Source of the DNA: Ornithinimicrobium tianjinense | GTDB lineage: Bacteria > Actinomycetota > Actinomycetes > Actinomycetales > Dermatophilaceae | DNA length: 64,000 nucleotides | Assembly (NCBI RefSeq): GCF_014636495.1 | Contig: NZ_BMEM01000001.1 | Span: forward strand, 356,195-420,194 | Direction: 5' to 3' | Shown here: positions 32,774-40,420 of the stretch, piece by piece | How positions within the stretch are numbered: the first letter of the stretch is position 1 | Layout: the number at the start of each line of letters is the position of its first letter | Program-made: the position numbers and the translations under genes | Notes under the pieces: model-generated | Told to the model about the DNA's origin: nothing | The model's input: the letters and a program-made list of their open reading frames with translations, nothing else | The model's database searches: none

Positions 32774-33442
32774 TCAGTCGAGACGCAGCCACTGCTGCCA
32801 GCCGTTGTTGAGCACCAGCCAGGCGATGAGGCCGTAGCCGGCCTGCCCGGGGTGCACGGTGTCGCCGGCGGCGAGGTCGGACTGCCACTGGTCGTGGGCG
32901 ACGAGGGGCGCGAAGCAGTCGACGAAGGGCACCGAGCGTCGCTGGCAGACGTCCATCTGGGCGTCGACGAGCACGCGGAGGCGCTCGTTGACCTCGTGGT
33001 CCAGCGTCGGCGTGGGACCGACGACGAAGGTGGCGATGCCCGTGGAGCTCGCCTCGTCCAGGATGTTGGCCAGGTTGAGGCGCGACCGTGCCGTGGTCAG
33101 CCCCCGCGCCACGTCCTCGGCGCCGACGCCGACGACGAGCCGCCGCTCGGCGCGACCCTCCCAGCGCGGGGGGCACTCCGAGCGCCAGCGCGTCATCGCG
33201 TCCGCGGAGCTGCTGCCGCGCACGCCGAGGTTGTAGGACGTCAGGGTCGCGTCCTGGGTGTCCGTGCGCCCCACCACCCTGGACACCCAGCCGAGCGCCT
33301 TAGGGTCGCCGAAGCCCGCGACAAAGCCGTCGCCGACGAAGCACAGGCCGATGTCGCGCGGGCCGTCGCCGACCTGGAAGTCGGCGCTCGGGGTGTAGTG
33401 CAGCTCCGCCGGCGTGTCCTCGGTCTGGTCCTCGATGCTCAC
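32774..33442 (-). CDS. SGNH/GDSL-hydrolase-like protein lacking the nucleophile serine
   Basis: The 222-residue protein follows the SGNH fold. Block I reads LCFVGDGFVAGFGDP, where family members have G-D-S; residue 39 is Gly (codon GGC), not Ser. Block II is GVRGSSSADAM. Block III, normally G-x-N-D, reads GVGAEDVARG, so the oxyanion Asn also seems lost. Block V is intact: DTVHPGQAGYG with Asp194 and His197. The frame and codon use are normal, so the gene is not decaying by frameshift. It may be a catalytically dead or repurposed member. GTG 33442 follows GGAGG, and a DUF6104 gene lies directly upstream. Confidence 0.78.
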   Translation of the reverse strand: MSIEDQTEDTPAELHYTPSADFQVGDGPRDIGLCFVGDGFVAGFGDPKALGWVSRVVGRTDTQDATLTSYNLGVRGSSSADAMTRWRSECPPRWEGRAERRLVVGVGAEDVARGLTTARSRLNLANILDEASSTGIATFVVGPTPTLDHEVNERLRVLVDAQMDVCQRRSVPFVDCFAPLVAHDQWQSDLAAGDTVHPGQAGYGLIAWLVLNNGWQQWLRLD

Positions 33443-33470
33443 GTCGTCCGTCCTCCGTGCTGTCGCCGGC

Positions 33471-33644
33471 TCACTCGTCGTCGTCGTCGCGGGCGAGCCA
33501 GGTCGCGAGCCGGTCGACCGCCACCTCGAACTCGGGGTGCAGGTCCACGAAGGTGCGCAGCTGCTCGGCCAGCCAGTCGAGGCTCACCTCGTCCTCGCCC
33601 CGGCGCTGCGCCAGCTCCTCGATCCCGCGGTCGGTGAAGTACAC
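33471..33644 (-). CDS. DUF6104 family small protein (57 residues)
   Basis: A short frame encodes V-YFTDRGIEELAQRRGE, then SLDWLAEQLRTFVDLHPEFE, then RLATWLARDDDDE. This matches the conserved small actinobacterial DUF6104 family of unknown function. It is acidic and helical with no membrane segment. GTG 33644 lies six bases after a TAACCT hexamer, so it is probably leaderless. It precedes the SGNH-like gene by 28 bases and the two are likely co-transcribed. Confidence 0.82.
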   Translation of the reverse strand: MYFTDRGIEELAQRRGEDEVSLDWLAEQLRTFVDLHPEFEVAVDRLATWLARDDDDE

Positions 33645-33650
33645 ACCAGC

Positions 33651-33656
33651 AGGTTA
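33651..33656 (-). promoter_or_regulatory. -10 hexamer TAACCT of the leaderless DUF6104 gene
   Basis: On the minus strand TAACCT ends six bases before GTG 33644, again at leaderless spacing. Confidence 0.5.
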
Positions 33657-33685
33657 ACCCGGGGTGAGCGCCCAGCCCCGCAGGC

Positions 33686-34573
33686 TCAGCGGTCGAGCAC
33701 GTCGATGGTCAGCGTGAGCGCGCGCGAGTCACCTGGGGCGAGCAGCACCCCACCGGGGTCGATGTTGAACGCGTCCGGCGGGCAGGTCATCGGCTCGACG
33801 GCCGCCCCTCGCCGGCCGATGCGGTCGCCGGTGTAGAGCTGCACCCAGCGGGCGTCGCTCGTCATACGCACGCCGACCGCCTCAGGATGCGTGAGCTCGA
33901 CCTCCCACGTCCCCTCCGGCAGGTCGGTGTAGGCGTTGTCGACCATCCGGTCGAGCACCGGGGTCGGGGCCAGGAAGTCCAGCTGCGTGCCCGCCACGGG
34001 GACCACCTCGGTCGGGGAGAGCCGCGCGTCCGTAAGCATCGCCGCGCGGGCCGGCAGCCTCAGCGTGCACTCGTCCAGCGGCCGGTCGTCGCAGGAGAGA
34101 TAGGGATGGGTCGACGGCCCGAACGGCGCGGGGCGATCCCCCTGGTTGGTGCCCGACACCGTCACGGTGAGGCCGTCGGCGGCGTCCAGCACGTAGTCCG
34201 CACGACAGAGGACATCGAAGGGGTAGCCGTAGCTGGCCGGCAGGTCCAGCACCCACGTCACCCGGTGCGGGGCGACCCCCTCGGCCACCCAGGCCTGGAA
34301 GGCGCCGAGGCCGTGCAGCGCCGCCCCGGTGGCCGGCTCGTTCACCGGCAGCTCGTATGTCGTGCCACCTACCTCGTAGTGTCCCCCGACGACGCGGTTG
34401 GCCCACGGCACCAGCGTGCGGCCCTGGTAGCCCTCGTTGAGAGCGTCGGCGAGCGCGGGCTGGACCAGGTGGCGGCCGCGGTGGGTGAGGGTGAGCAGGC
34501 TGGCGCCGACCGCGGCGACGGTCGCCTCGTAGTCGCCTGCGCGCAGCCGGGTGACCTGTCCGTTGATGCTCAC
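33686..34573 (-). CDS. Aldose 1-epimerase family protein
   Basis: This 295-residue galactose-mutarotase-like enzyme interconverts anomers of aldoses. Visible family features are QGRTLVPWANRVVGG (sugar-binding Asn and Arg), ALHGLG with the first histidine, STHPYLSC with the second, and the likely catalytic glutamate in AAVEPMTCPPDAFN near the C-terminus. GTG 34573 overlaps the preceding acetyltransferase stop (GTGA). Which sugar it acts on is not evident; no sugar-catabolic operon is adjacent. Confidence 0.88.
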   Translation of the reverse strand: MSINGQVTRLRAGDYEATVAAVGASLLTLTHRGRHLVQPALADALNEGYQGRTLVPWANRVVGGHYEVGGTTYELPVNEPATGAALHGLGAFQAWVAEGVAPHRVTWVLDLPASYGYPFDVLCRADYVLDAADGLTVTVSGTNQGDRPAPFGPSTHPYLSCDDRPLDECTLRLPARAAMLTDARLSPTEVVPVAGTQLDFLAPTPVLDRMVDNAYTDLPEGTWEVELTHPEAVGVRMTSDARWVQLYTGDRIGRRGAAVEPMTCPPDAFNIDPGGVLLAPGDSRALTLTIDVLDR

Positions 34574-35616
34574 GCCGACGCCTCCAGCTCGCGGTGCCAG
34601 GACTGGGTGACGTACTTCGTCACCCACCCGAGCGAGCTGTAGAGCCCGTCGGCCCCGGTGGGGGAGTCAGCGTCGACCTCCAGGCCCACCGCCGCCCGGC
34701 CCCGCGCCGCCGCGTCGGCGAGGACGGTGCCCAGCAGGGCCTTGGCGACGCCGCGTCCGCGGGCCCGGCGGTGCACGCCGATGTAGTCGACGTAGGTGGA
34801 GTCGGGCCGCGCCACCCCGTCGGTCCCGACCCTCCCGGGGCTGGTGCTGGCGACGAGCGCGCCGGCCGGCTGGCCGTCGACCGTGGCCAGCCACCAGTGG
34901 TCCCACCGGTGGCCGGGGTCCTCGCGCAACCGCCCGACGAACTCCTCGAAGGTCTCCCGGTAGGAGTTGAAGTGGTCGGCGAACGACTCCTCGAGCACGA
35001 GGTGCACCGCGCGCAGGTCCTCGTCGTCGGGCATCCCGACCCCGTCGTCACGCCGGACGCGGCGCACCTCCACGCCCTCGCGCAGCACGGGAGGACGCGC
35101 GTCGGCAGGGGTGACCGGCCGCGACATCTGCCACCACTCGCGCACGTGCTCGTAGCCCGCGGTCCGCAGCCAGCGCTGCTGCCGCGGGTCGTCGGCGAAC
35201 GCGCCCGAGTCCAGCTGCGTGCGCGGCATGCCCCGCCTCTGCAGGACCTCGCGACCGAGGTCCTCGGCCCGGGCGAAGCCGTAGGCGGCGAGCGGGTCGG
35301 CGGCGGCGTCGTCGAGGTCGGGGTCGACGGTCACGCCGACGAGGACGCGCCCCGCGGCGCGGTCGTGGCAGTTGATCCAGGCGCGGACCCGCCCGTCGCC
35401 GTCGCGGACGACCTCGTGCAGGTGGGTGCTGGCGCCGCGACCGGTGACCTCGGCGGCCACGGTCTCGCTGTCGGCCCCGGGCCAGCCGCGCGCCTCGCGC
35501 TCGTGCCGCCGGAGCAGGCGCACCAGGTCGTCCAGGTCCTCCTCCGTCGGAGGGTATGCGGTGTGGCTGGCGGGCAGGAGGTGTCCGGCGGCGCTGGCGG
35601 TCATGCCCTGCAGCAT
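34570..35616 (-). CDS. Double GNAT-domain acetyltransferase
   Basis: The 348-residue protein contains two GNAT-like halves. The C-terminal half is well conserved: YVDYIGVHRRARGRGVAKALLGTVLADAAARG holds the acetyl-CoA pyrophosphate loop (R-x-x-G-x-G/A) near residue 285, followed by LEVDADSPTGADGLYSSLGW. The N-terminal half (to about residue 160) is degenerate, as in mycothiol synthase relatives. The substrate is unknown. Two nearby ATGs (35616, 35604) are possible starts and neither has ideal ribosome-binding spacing. It is co-transcribed with the epimerase gene. Confidence 0.82.
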   Translation of the reverse strand: MLQGMTASAAGHLLPASHTAYPPTEEDLDDLVRLLRRHEREARGWPGADSETVAAEVTGRGASTHLHEVVRDGDGRVRAWINCHDRAAGRVLVGVTVDPDLDDAAADPLAAYGFARAEDLGREVLQRRGMPRTQLDSGAFADDPRQQRWLRTAGYEHVREWWQMSRPVTPADARPPVLREGVEVRRVRRDDGVGMPDDEDLRAVHLVLEESFADHFNSYRETFEEFVGRLREDPGHRWDHWWLATVDGQPAGALVASTSPGRVGTDGVARPDSTYVDYIGVHRRARGRGVAKALLGTVLADAAARGRAAVGLEVDADSPTGADGLYSSLGWVTKYVTQSWHRELEASA

Positions 35617-35758
35617 CTCATGGGCCGGCCGACGGCCCGGGCCTCGGCGGGCGAGGCGGCCCCCGGCCAGAACCGCCTGCCGCGCGGCGCGGCGCGCCCG
35701 GGCCTAGCCTGGACGTGCGGGGCGGCCGCCCCGCTCGATGAGGCAAGGAGGCTGGCTC

Positions 35759-35914
35759 GTGATCATTCTCGGCATCATCCTGCTGATCCTCGGCGCGGTC
35801 CTGGACATCTCGATCCTGTGGACCATCGGCATCATCCTCGTGGTCATCGGCGTGATCCTCTGGATCCTGGGCGCCGTGGGCCACGCCGTCGGAGGACGCA
35901 AGCACTACTGGTGA
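35759..35914 (+). CDS. DUF6131 family small membrane protein (51 residues)
   Basis: A short frame encodes two hydrophobic segments, IILGIILLILGAVLDIS and LWTIGIILVVIGVILWIL, ending GHAVGGRKHYW. This is the conserved tiny membrane protein DUF6131 found in many actinobacteria; function unknown. GTG 35759 is preceded by AAGGAGG at seven to eight bases. A TAGCCT hexamer lies at 35705-35710 and could be its promoter. It stands alone. Confidence 0.83.
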   Translation: MIILGIILLILGAVLDISILWTIGIILVVIGVILWILGAVGHAVGGRKHYW

Positions 35915-35997
35915 GGCCCGTCCAGGGCCGCCGAGGACGCCCGGGCCCGGCCCCGGGCTTCCTCGCGTCGGGGCCCTGGCTGTGCGCCGGGTAGGAC

Positions 35998-36147
35998 TCA
36001 CTCCATGTAGTAGTGGGCGCCACCGCCGCCACCACCGCCCGAGCCGCCGGCGGTCGCGGTGAGCGAACCGGTGGCGGCCAGGAGGAGCGCGGCGACGATG
36101 CCTGCGAGGGTCCTGCGGATGACGACGGTGCTGGTCGTGCGGGTCAT
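35998..36147 (-). CDS. Small secreted glycine-rich peptide (49 residues)
   Basis: A 49-codon frame starts with ATG 36147 after a GAGGAAAG ribosome binding site. It has a textbook signal: MTRTTSTVVIRRT, then hydrophobic LAGIVAALLLAATGSLTATA with a likely signal-peptidase cleavage at ATA, leaving a tail of glycines ending AHYYME. It may be a tiny exported or surface peptide. I recognise no family, so it could be lineage-specific. It precedes the C5-acid catabolic genes but is separated from them by about 130 bases. Confidence 0.6.
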   Translation of the reverse strand: MTRTTSTVVIRRTLAGIVAALLLAATGSLTATAGGSGGGGGGGAHYYME

Positions 36148-36277
36148 GGTCTTTCCTCTCGGACGACCACCTGCGGGGTGCTGGTGGCTCGTCTCGAGCG
36201 TGAAACAGCGTGGTACCGCCCCGGTGTCGCTCCGGTGTCACCCGGGTATCACCACCGCCGGCCCTCCCGCCCCGACG

Positions 36278-37108
36278 TCAGCGCGGAGTGTCCGCCTCGC
36301 TCACCGTGCTCACCGCGCACACCGCCCCGGCCGCCGACCGGGACTCGGCGCCGCGCTCCAGGCCGTCCTGGCCGGGCACGACGGTGAAGGTCTGCGGCCC
36401 GACCATCGGCGAGACGAGCCGGTAGCCGAACGTCCGACCGACCAGCGAGATCCCCTCGCGGCGCAGGTGGTCGCCCATCATCAGCGCCTGCAGCGGGCCG
36501 TGGATCACCAGACCGTCATACCCCTCGCTCGGCACGTAGCCGAGGTCGTAGTGGATCCGGTGCGTGTTGTAGGTGAGCGCGGAGAACCGGAAGAGCATCC
36601 GCTCGTCGACGTCGAGGCGCAGCGTCGGGCCGGCCGGCGGAGCGGGAGGCTCGGGTGCGTGCGGCAGCGCACCCGTCCCCGGTGCGCGGTAGACGATGTC
36701 CTGCTCCTCGCGGACCGCCAGCTCGCCGCCCTGCGTGATCTGCTGCAGCACGGTGACGAAGGTCAGGGGCCCGGTCCGGCCCTCCTTCTCCACCGTCCTG
36801 GCGATCGAGGTGACCTTCGTCGCCTCCGTGCCGATGACCAGGGGCCGGTATGTCGTCACGCGCCCGCCCGCGAACATGCGCCTGCGTCCGGGGCCGGGCG
36901 GGGCGGGGATGCCGCTGGTCGGGTGGCCGTCGGTGCCGAGGTCGCTCTGCCGGCGGCGGTCGAGGAGGTACATCCAGTGCCACAGGGGCGGCACCGGGTC
37001 ACCTGCGCCGTAGGGCACCTCGATGTCCAGCATCGCCGCGAGAGACTCGACCGGCTCTGCGGCGATGACCTCGGTCCTCGTCGTGGTCGTGGGGTTGGTG
37101 TCGGTCAT
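36278..37108 (-). CDS. MaoC/FAS1-type enoyl-CoA hydratase (itaconyl-CoA hydratase candidate)
   Basis: This 276-residue double-hotdog hydratase has an N-terminal FAS1-like dehydratase half with LWHWMYLLDRR, GRRRMFAGGRVTTYRPL and TFVTVLQQI. The C-terminal half carries the hydratase-2 motif in NTHRIHYDLGYVPSEGYDGLVIHGPLQ (catalytic Asp and His). This architecture is shared by mesaconyl-C4-CoA hydratase and the itaconyl-CoA hydratases of itaconate operons. ATG 37108 overlaps the CitE-like stop (TGATG). As last gene of the catabolic unit it would hydrate itaconyl- or mesaconyl-CoA to citramalyl-CoA, the lyase substrate. The step is inferred from family and context. Confidence 0.85.
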   Translation of the reverse strand: MTDTNPTTTTRTEVIAAEPVESLAAMLDIEVPYGAGDPVPPLWHWMYLLDRRRQSDLGTDGHPTSGIPAPPGPGRRRMFAGGRVTTYRPLVIGTEATKVTSIARTVEKEGRTGPLTFVTVLQQITQGGELAVREEQDIVYRAPGTGALPHAPEPPAPPAGPTLRLDVDERMLFRFSALTYNTHRIHYDLGYVPSEGYDGLVIHGPLQALMMGDHLRREGISLVGRTFGYRLVSPMVGPQTFTVVPGQDGLERGAESRSAAGAVCAVSTVSEADTPR

Positions 37109-37926
37109 CAGCGGTCCTTCCGTCGCAGCACGTCGCGCGCCCGCGCGATCACGGGCGCGTCCACCATGTCGCCGTCGACCCGCACGGCGCCGCCGTCGGT
37201 GTCGCTGACGGCGGACAGCACCTTCTCCGCCCAGGCGACCTCGTCGGAGGAGGGCCGGTAGGCGGCGTGCGTCCCCTCGACCTGGCGCGGGTGGATGAGC
37301 AGCTTGCCCGTGAACCCCAGCTCCCGGGCGTGCGCGAGGTCCTCGGCGAGCACGGCCGGGTCGTCGAGGGTGACGGTGACCCCGTCGACCGGGCCGGGCA
37401 GCCCGGCGCCGCGGGAGGCCAGCACGAGGGTCGAGCGACCGTGCAGCATGGCGGTGCGGCCGTTGTCGGCGCCCAGGTCGACGGCGTAGTCGAGGTGGCC
37501 GAAGGCCAGCCGAGCCACTCCCTCGGCGCGCGCCAGCTCGGCGGCGCGCAGCATCCCGGCGGCCGACTCCACCAGCGCCACGACCGGGACGCCGCACCGC
37601 GCGGAGACCGCGTCGGCCAGGGCAGGGTCGTCGGCCTTGGGCAGCACGACGGCGACCAGGCCGGACGCGCCGGCCAGGGCGGCCACGTCGTCCTCGTGCT
37701 CGGGGCTGCCGGCGGCGTTGACCCGGACGCAGGCCGAGCCTCCGTCGGTGAGCCACGCCACCACCGCGTCGCGTGCGGCGCGCTTGTGCTCGGCCACGAC
37801 GGCGTCCTCGAGGTCGACGATCACGAGGTCGGCGCCGGCGGCCGCGGCCTTGTCGAAGCGCTCCGGCCGGTCGCCGGGCACGAAGAGGAACGACCGCGCG
37901 CCCTGCACCTGCTCGAGCGACGTCAT
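37108..37926 (-). CDS. CitE-type HpcH/HpaI lyase (citramalyl-CoA lyase candidate)
   Basis: The 272-residue TIM-barrel protein has CitE family landmarks: RSFLFVPGDRPERFDKA, VIVDLEDAVVAEHK (metal-binding acidic residues), VRVNAAGSPEHEDD, VALVESAAGML and FGHLDYAVDLGAD. The late KLLIHPRQVEGTHAAYRPS is also typical. Such stand-alone CitE proteins cleave malyl-, beta-methylmalyl- or citramalyl-CoA. With a CoA-transferase and a hydratase alongside, citramalyl-CoA cleavage to pyruvate and acetyl-CoA is the best guess. ATG 37926 overlaps the acyl-CoA dehydrogenase stop (ATGA). Confidence 0.87.
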   Translation of the reverse strand: MTSLEQVQGARSFLFVPGDRPERFDKAAAAGADLVIVDLEDAVVAEHKRAARDAVVAWLTDGGSACVRVNAAGSPEHEDDVAALAGASGLVAVVLPKADDPALADAVSARCGVPVVALVESAAGMLRAAELARAEGVARLAFGHLDYAVDLGADNGRTAMLHGRSTLVLASRGAGLPGPVDGVTVTLDDPAVLAEDLAHARELGFTGKLLIHPRQVEGTHAAYRPSSDEVAWAEKVLSAVSDTDGGAVRVDGDMVDAPVIARARDVLRRKDR

Positions 37927-39110
37927 ACCGGGTCCACGTTCCCGCGCTTGACGAGCTGGCGCGCGATGACGTTCTTCTGGATCTCGTTGGTGCCCTCGCC
38001 CACGATCATGAGCGGGGCGTCGCGGAAGTAGCGCTCGACGTCGAACTCGGTGGAGTAGCCGTAGCCGCCGTGCACGCGGATCGCGTCGAGCGCGATCTGC
38101 ATACCGACCTCGGAGGCGAACAGCTTGGCCATCCCGGCCTCCATGTCCGCGCGCTGACCGGCGTCGAAGGCGCGCGCCGCGTGCAGGGTGAGCTGCCGGG
38201 CGGCCACCAGCTTGGTCGCCATCTCGGCGAGGTAGTTGCCGATCGACTGGTGCTTCCAGATCGGCACCCCGAAGGCCTCGCGCTCCTGCGCGTAGCGCAA
38301 CGAGTCCTCGAGAGCCGCGCGGCCCACCCCGAGGGCCCGCGACGCGACCTGCAGCCGGCCGACCTCCAGGCCCTTCATCATCTGGGCGAAGCCGGCACCC
38401 TCGGCGTCGCCGAGCAGGTTGGCGACCGGCACGCGCATGTCGTCGAAGGCGATCTCGCAGGACTCGACGCCCTTGTAGCCGAGCTTGGGCAGGTCGCGCG
38501 AGAGGGTGAACCCGGGCAGGCCGGGCTCGTCGCCGCCGTCCTTCTCGACGAGGATGATCGAGACCCCCTTGTGCCGCGGCTGCGCCTCCGGGTCCGTCTT
38601 GCACATGAGGGCGATGAGCCCCGCCTTGCGGGCGTTGGTGATCCACGTCTTGGAGCCGCTGATGACGTAGTCGTCGCCGTCCCGGCGCGCGACGGTGCGC
38701 ATCGCCTGCAGGTCCGAGCCGCCGCCCGGCTCGGTGAGCGCCATGGTGGCGCGCAGCTCACCAGTGGCCATCCGCGGCAGGTAGCGGTCCTTCTGCTCCT
38801 GGGTGCCGTAGGCCAGGATCAGCTTGGCCACGACCGTGTGCCCGCCCATCGCGCCGGCCAGGCTCATCCAGCCGCGCGAGAGCTCCTCGGTCACCAAGCA
38901 GTAGGCCGGCAGCGACACGGCGACGTCGCCCCACGGCTCGGGGATCGCCAGCCCGAAGATCCCCATCTGCTTCATCGCGTCGATGAGCTCCTCGGGGTAG
39001 GTGTTGGCGTGCTCGAGCTCGTTGACGACCGGCTTGACCTGCTCGTCGACGAACTCGCGCACCAGGCGGACGATCTCGACCTCGTCCTCGGAGAGCAGCT
39101 CGGTGGTCAT
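37923..39110 (-). CDS. Acyl-CoA dehydrogenase
   Basis: This 395-residue flavoprotein shows MALTEPGGGSDLQAM and GSKTWITNA (FAD and substrate loop), KLGYKGVESCEIAFDDMRVP, and VHGGYGYSTEFDVERYFRDA, where the glutamate is the probable catalytic base. In a pathway with mesaconyl- or itaconyl-CoA it could oxidise methylsuccinyl-CoA, as Mcd does in the ethylmalonyl-CoA pathway. An acyl-CoA dehydrogenase of unclear role also occurs in known itaconate loci. ATG 39110 follows GAAAGGAA. It is the third gene of the five-gene catabolic unit. Confidence 0.92.
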   Translation of the reverse strand: MTTELLSEDEVEIVRLVREFVDEQVKPVVNELEHANTYPEELIDAMKQMGIFGLAIPEPWGDVAVSLPAYCLVTEELSRGWMSLAGAMGGHTVVAKLILAYGTQEQKDRYLPRMATGELRATMALTEPGGGSDLQAMRTVARRDGDDYVISGSKTWITNARKAGLIALMCKTDPEAQPRHKGVSIILVEKDGGDEPGLPGFTLSRDLPKLGYKGVESCEIAFDDMRVPVANLLGDAEGAGFAQMMKGLEVGRLQVASRALGVGRAALEDSLRYAQEREAFGVPIWKHQSIGNYLAEMATKLVAARQLTLHAARAFDAGQRADMEAGMAKLFASEVGMQIALDAIRVHGGYGYSTEFDVERYFRDAPLMIVGEGTNEIQKNVIARQLVKRGNVDPV

Positions 39111-39133
39111 GGCGTTCCTTTCGCAGAGGGGGA

Positions 39134-39169
39134 GGTATGGCGTGGTGCCGGTCAGCGACGACCGGCACC
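39134..39169 (-). terminator. Hairpin at the 3' end of the MmgE/PrpD gene
   Basis: GGTGCCGGTC (39144-39153) pairs perfectly with GACCGGCACC (39160-39169) around six bases, overlapping the last codons and stop of the MmgE/PrpD gene. The 20 bases 39134-39153 match the left arm of the 20-bp hairpin at 41691-41736 at 18 of 20 positions. It could attenuate transcription into the acyl-CoA dehydrogenase gene. Confidence 0.6.
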
Positions 39170-40420
39170 CAGCTGCGTGGACAGGAGGGCAGCGCCGCTG
39201 GCCCAGGTGATCTCGTCGGGGGTCAGCCCCTCGACGCCGCCCAGGTCCAGGCAGTCGACCACCTTGGCGGACATCTCGTCGGCGGTCGGCGGCCTGCGCG
39301 GCGAGCCCGGGGGCAGATCCAGCGAGCCGCGGCGGGTCGTGCCGTCGGCCAGGTCGACCTCGACGTCGACGGCACCGTCGAGCAGGCCGGCGCCGCCGCC
39401 CTCGGTGAGCGTGACCTGCGTGAGGCCGACGAGCCTGCGGGCGTCCTCCCGGGCGACCGCCTCGTCGTCGAAGGCCCAGAAGCCGGAGTGGCGGTCGAGG
39501 AGGGCGGTGGCCGCGGCATACTCCAGGCTGAACTTGCCCTCCAGGCCCGTGCTCGGGTCGTGGTGGACGAGCGGGGTGACGGTGCCGCGCGGCGTGGTGA
39601 GCCGGATGGCGGTGACCTGGTCGGCGGTCACCGGGCCGCCGACCGTCTCGCGCAGCGCACCGATGGGGCGCTGGAGCGCGTAGCAGGCGGGGTAGACCTT
39701 CACGGCCAGCCCGTCCGGGACGGCCGCCGGGTCGCCGGCCGGGTCGACCAGGAGGGGGTGGCCCGGGTCGCCGCCGACGAGGGTGAGCCAGGCGTCGAGC
39801 GCACGGGGGTCGGCGGTGGCGCCGGCCGCGGCCAGCTGGGCCGCGCGGACGCCGGCCGCGGCCGCCATCCCGACCTGGATGCTCTTGGCGTCGGTGCCGA
39901 ACGCGCGCTGGACCCCGCCGGCGGCCGGCACGGTGAGCGCGACGGCGGTCGCGAGCTGCTCGGCGTCCAGGCCCAGCGCGATGCCGGCGACGACCGCGGC
40001 GGCGGGGGCGCCCGCCGTCGTCGTGGCGTGCCAGCCGCTCGTGTAGTGCCCCCAGCCGAGCGCCGTGCCGAGCCGGGCCATGACGCCCGCCCCGGCCAGG
40101 TAGGCGCGGGCGGCGAGGTCGGCGTCGTCCGGCGCGACGGCCAGCGCGACCGGGACGCAGACCGTGGAGATGTGCGTGGTCGAGGGCATGTGGAGGTCGT
40201 CGAAGTCGATGACGTGGGCGAGCAGCGCCCAGCGGGCGGCGTCGCCGGCCAGCGGCCCGGAGGTCTCGGCGAGCGCGTCGGCGACCGGACGGATCGGGTG
40301 CGTGGCCGCGGCCAGCGCGACGGCGACCGTGTCCAGCAGGCTGCGGTCGGCGAGCGCGAGGTCCTCGGCGGTGGGCTCGAGGGCCAGGGCCCAGTCGGCC
40401 AGGGCGCGGGCGATGGTCAT
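39152..40420 (-). CDS. MmgE/PrpD family protein
   Basis: This 422-residue protein belongs to the family of 2-methylcitrate dehydratase, iminodisuccinate epimerase and cis-aconitate decarboxylase. Family features include HVIDFDDLHMPSTTHIS (His/Asp active-site region), GWHATTTAGAPAAAV, QRAFGTDAKSIQVGMAA, KVYPACYALQRPIGA and EGKFSLEYAAATALL. An MmgE/PrpD gene of unknown role is also found in itaconate-degradation loci. Here it might prepare or isomerise the C5/C6 acid. ATG 40420 overlaps the CoA-transferase stop (ATGA). Confidence 0.88.
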   Translation of the reverse strand: MTIARALADWALALEPTAEDLALADRSLLDTVAVALAAATHPIRPVADALAETSGPLAGDAARWALLAHVIDFDDLHMPSTTHISTVCVPVALAVAPDDADLAARAYLAGAGVMARLGTALGWGHYTSGWHATTTAGAPAAAVVAGIALGLDAEQLATAVALTVPAAGGVQRAFGTDAKSIQVGMAAAAGVRAAQLAAAGATADPRALDAWLTLVGGDPGHPLLVDPAGDPAAVPDGLAVKVYPACYALQRPIGALRETVGGPVTADQVTAIRLTTPRGTVTPLVHHDPSTGLEGKFSLEYAAATALLDRHSGFWAFDDEAVAREDARRLVGLTQVTLTEGGGAGLLDGAVDVEVDLADGTTRRGSLDLPPGSPRRPPTADEMSAKVVDCLDLGGVEGLTPDEITWASGAALLSTQLGAGRR

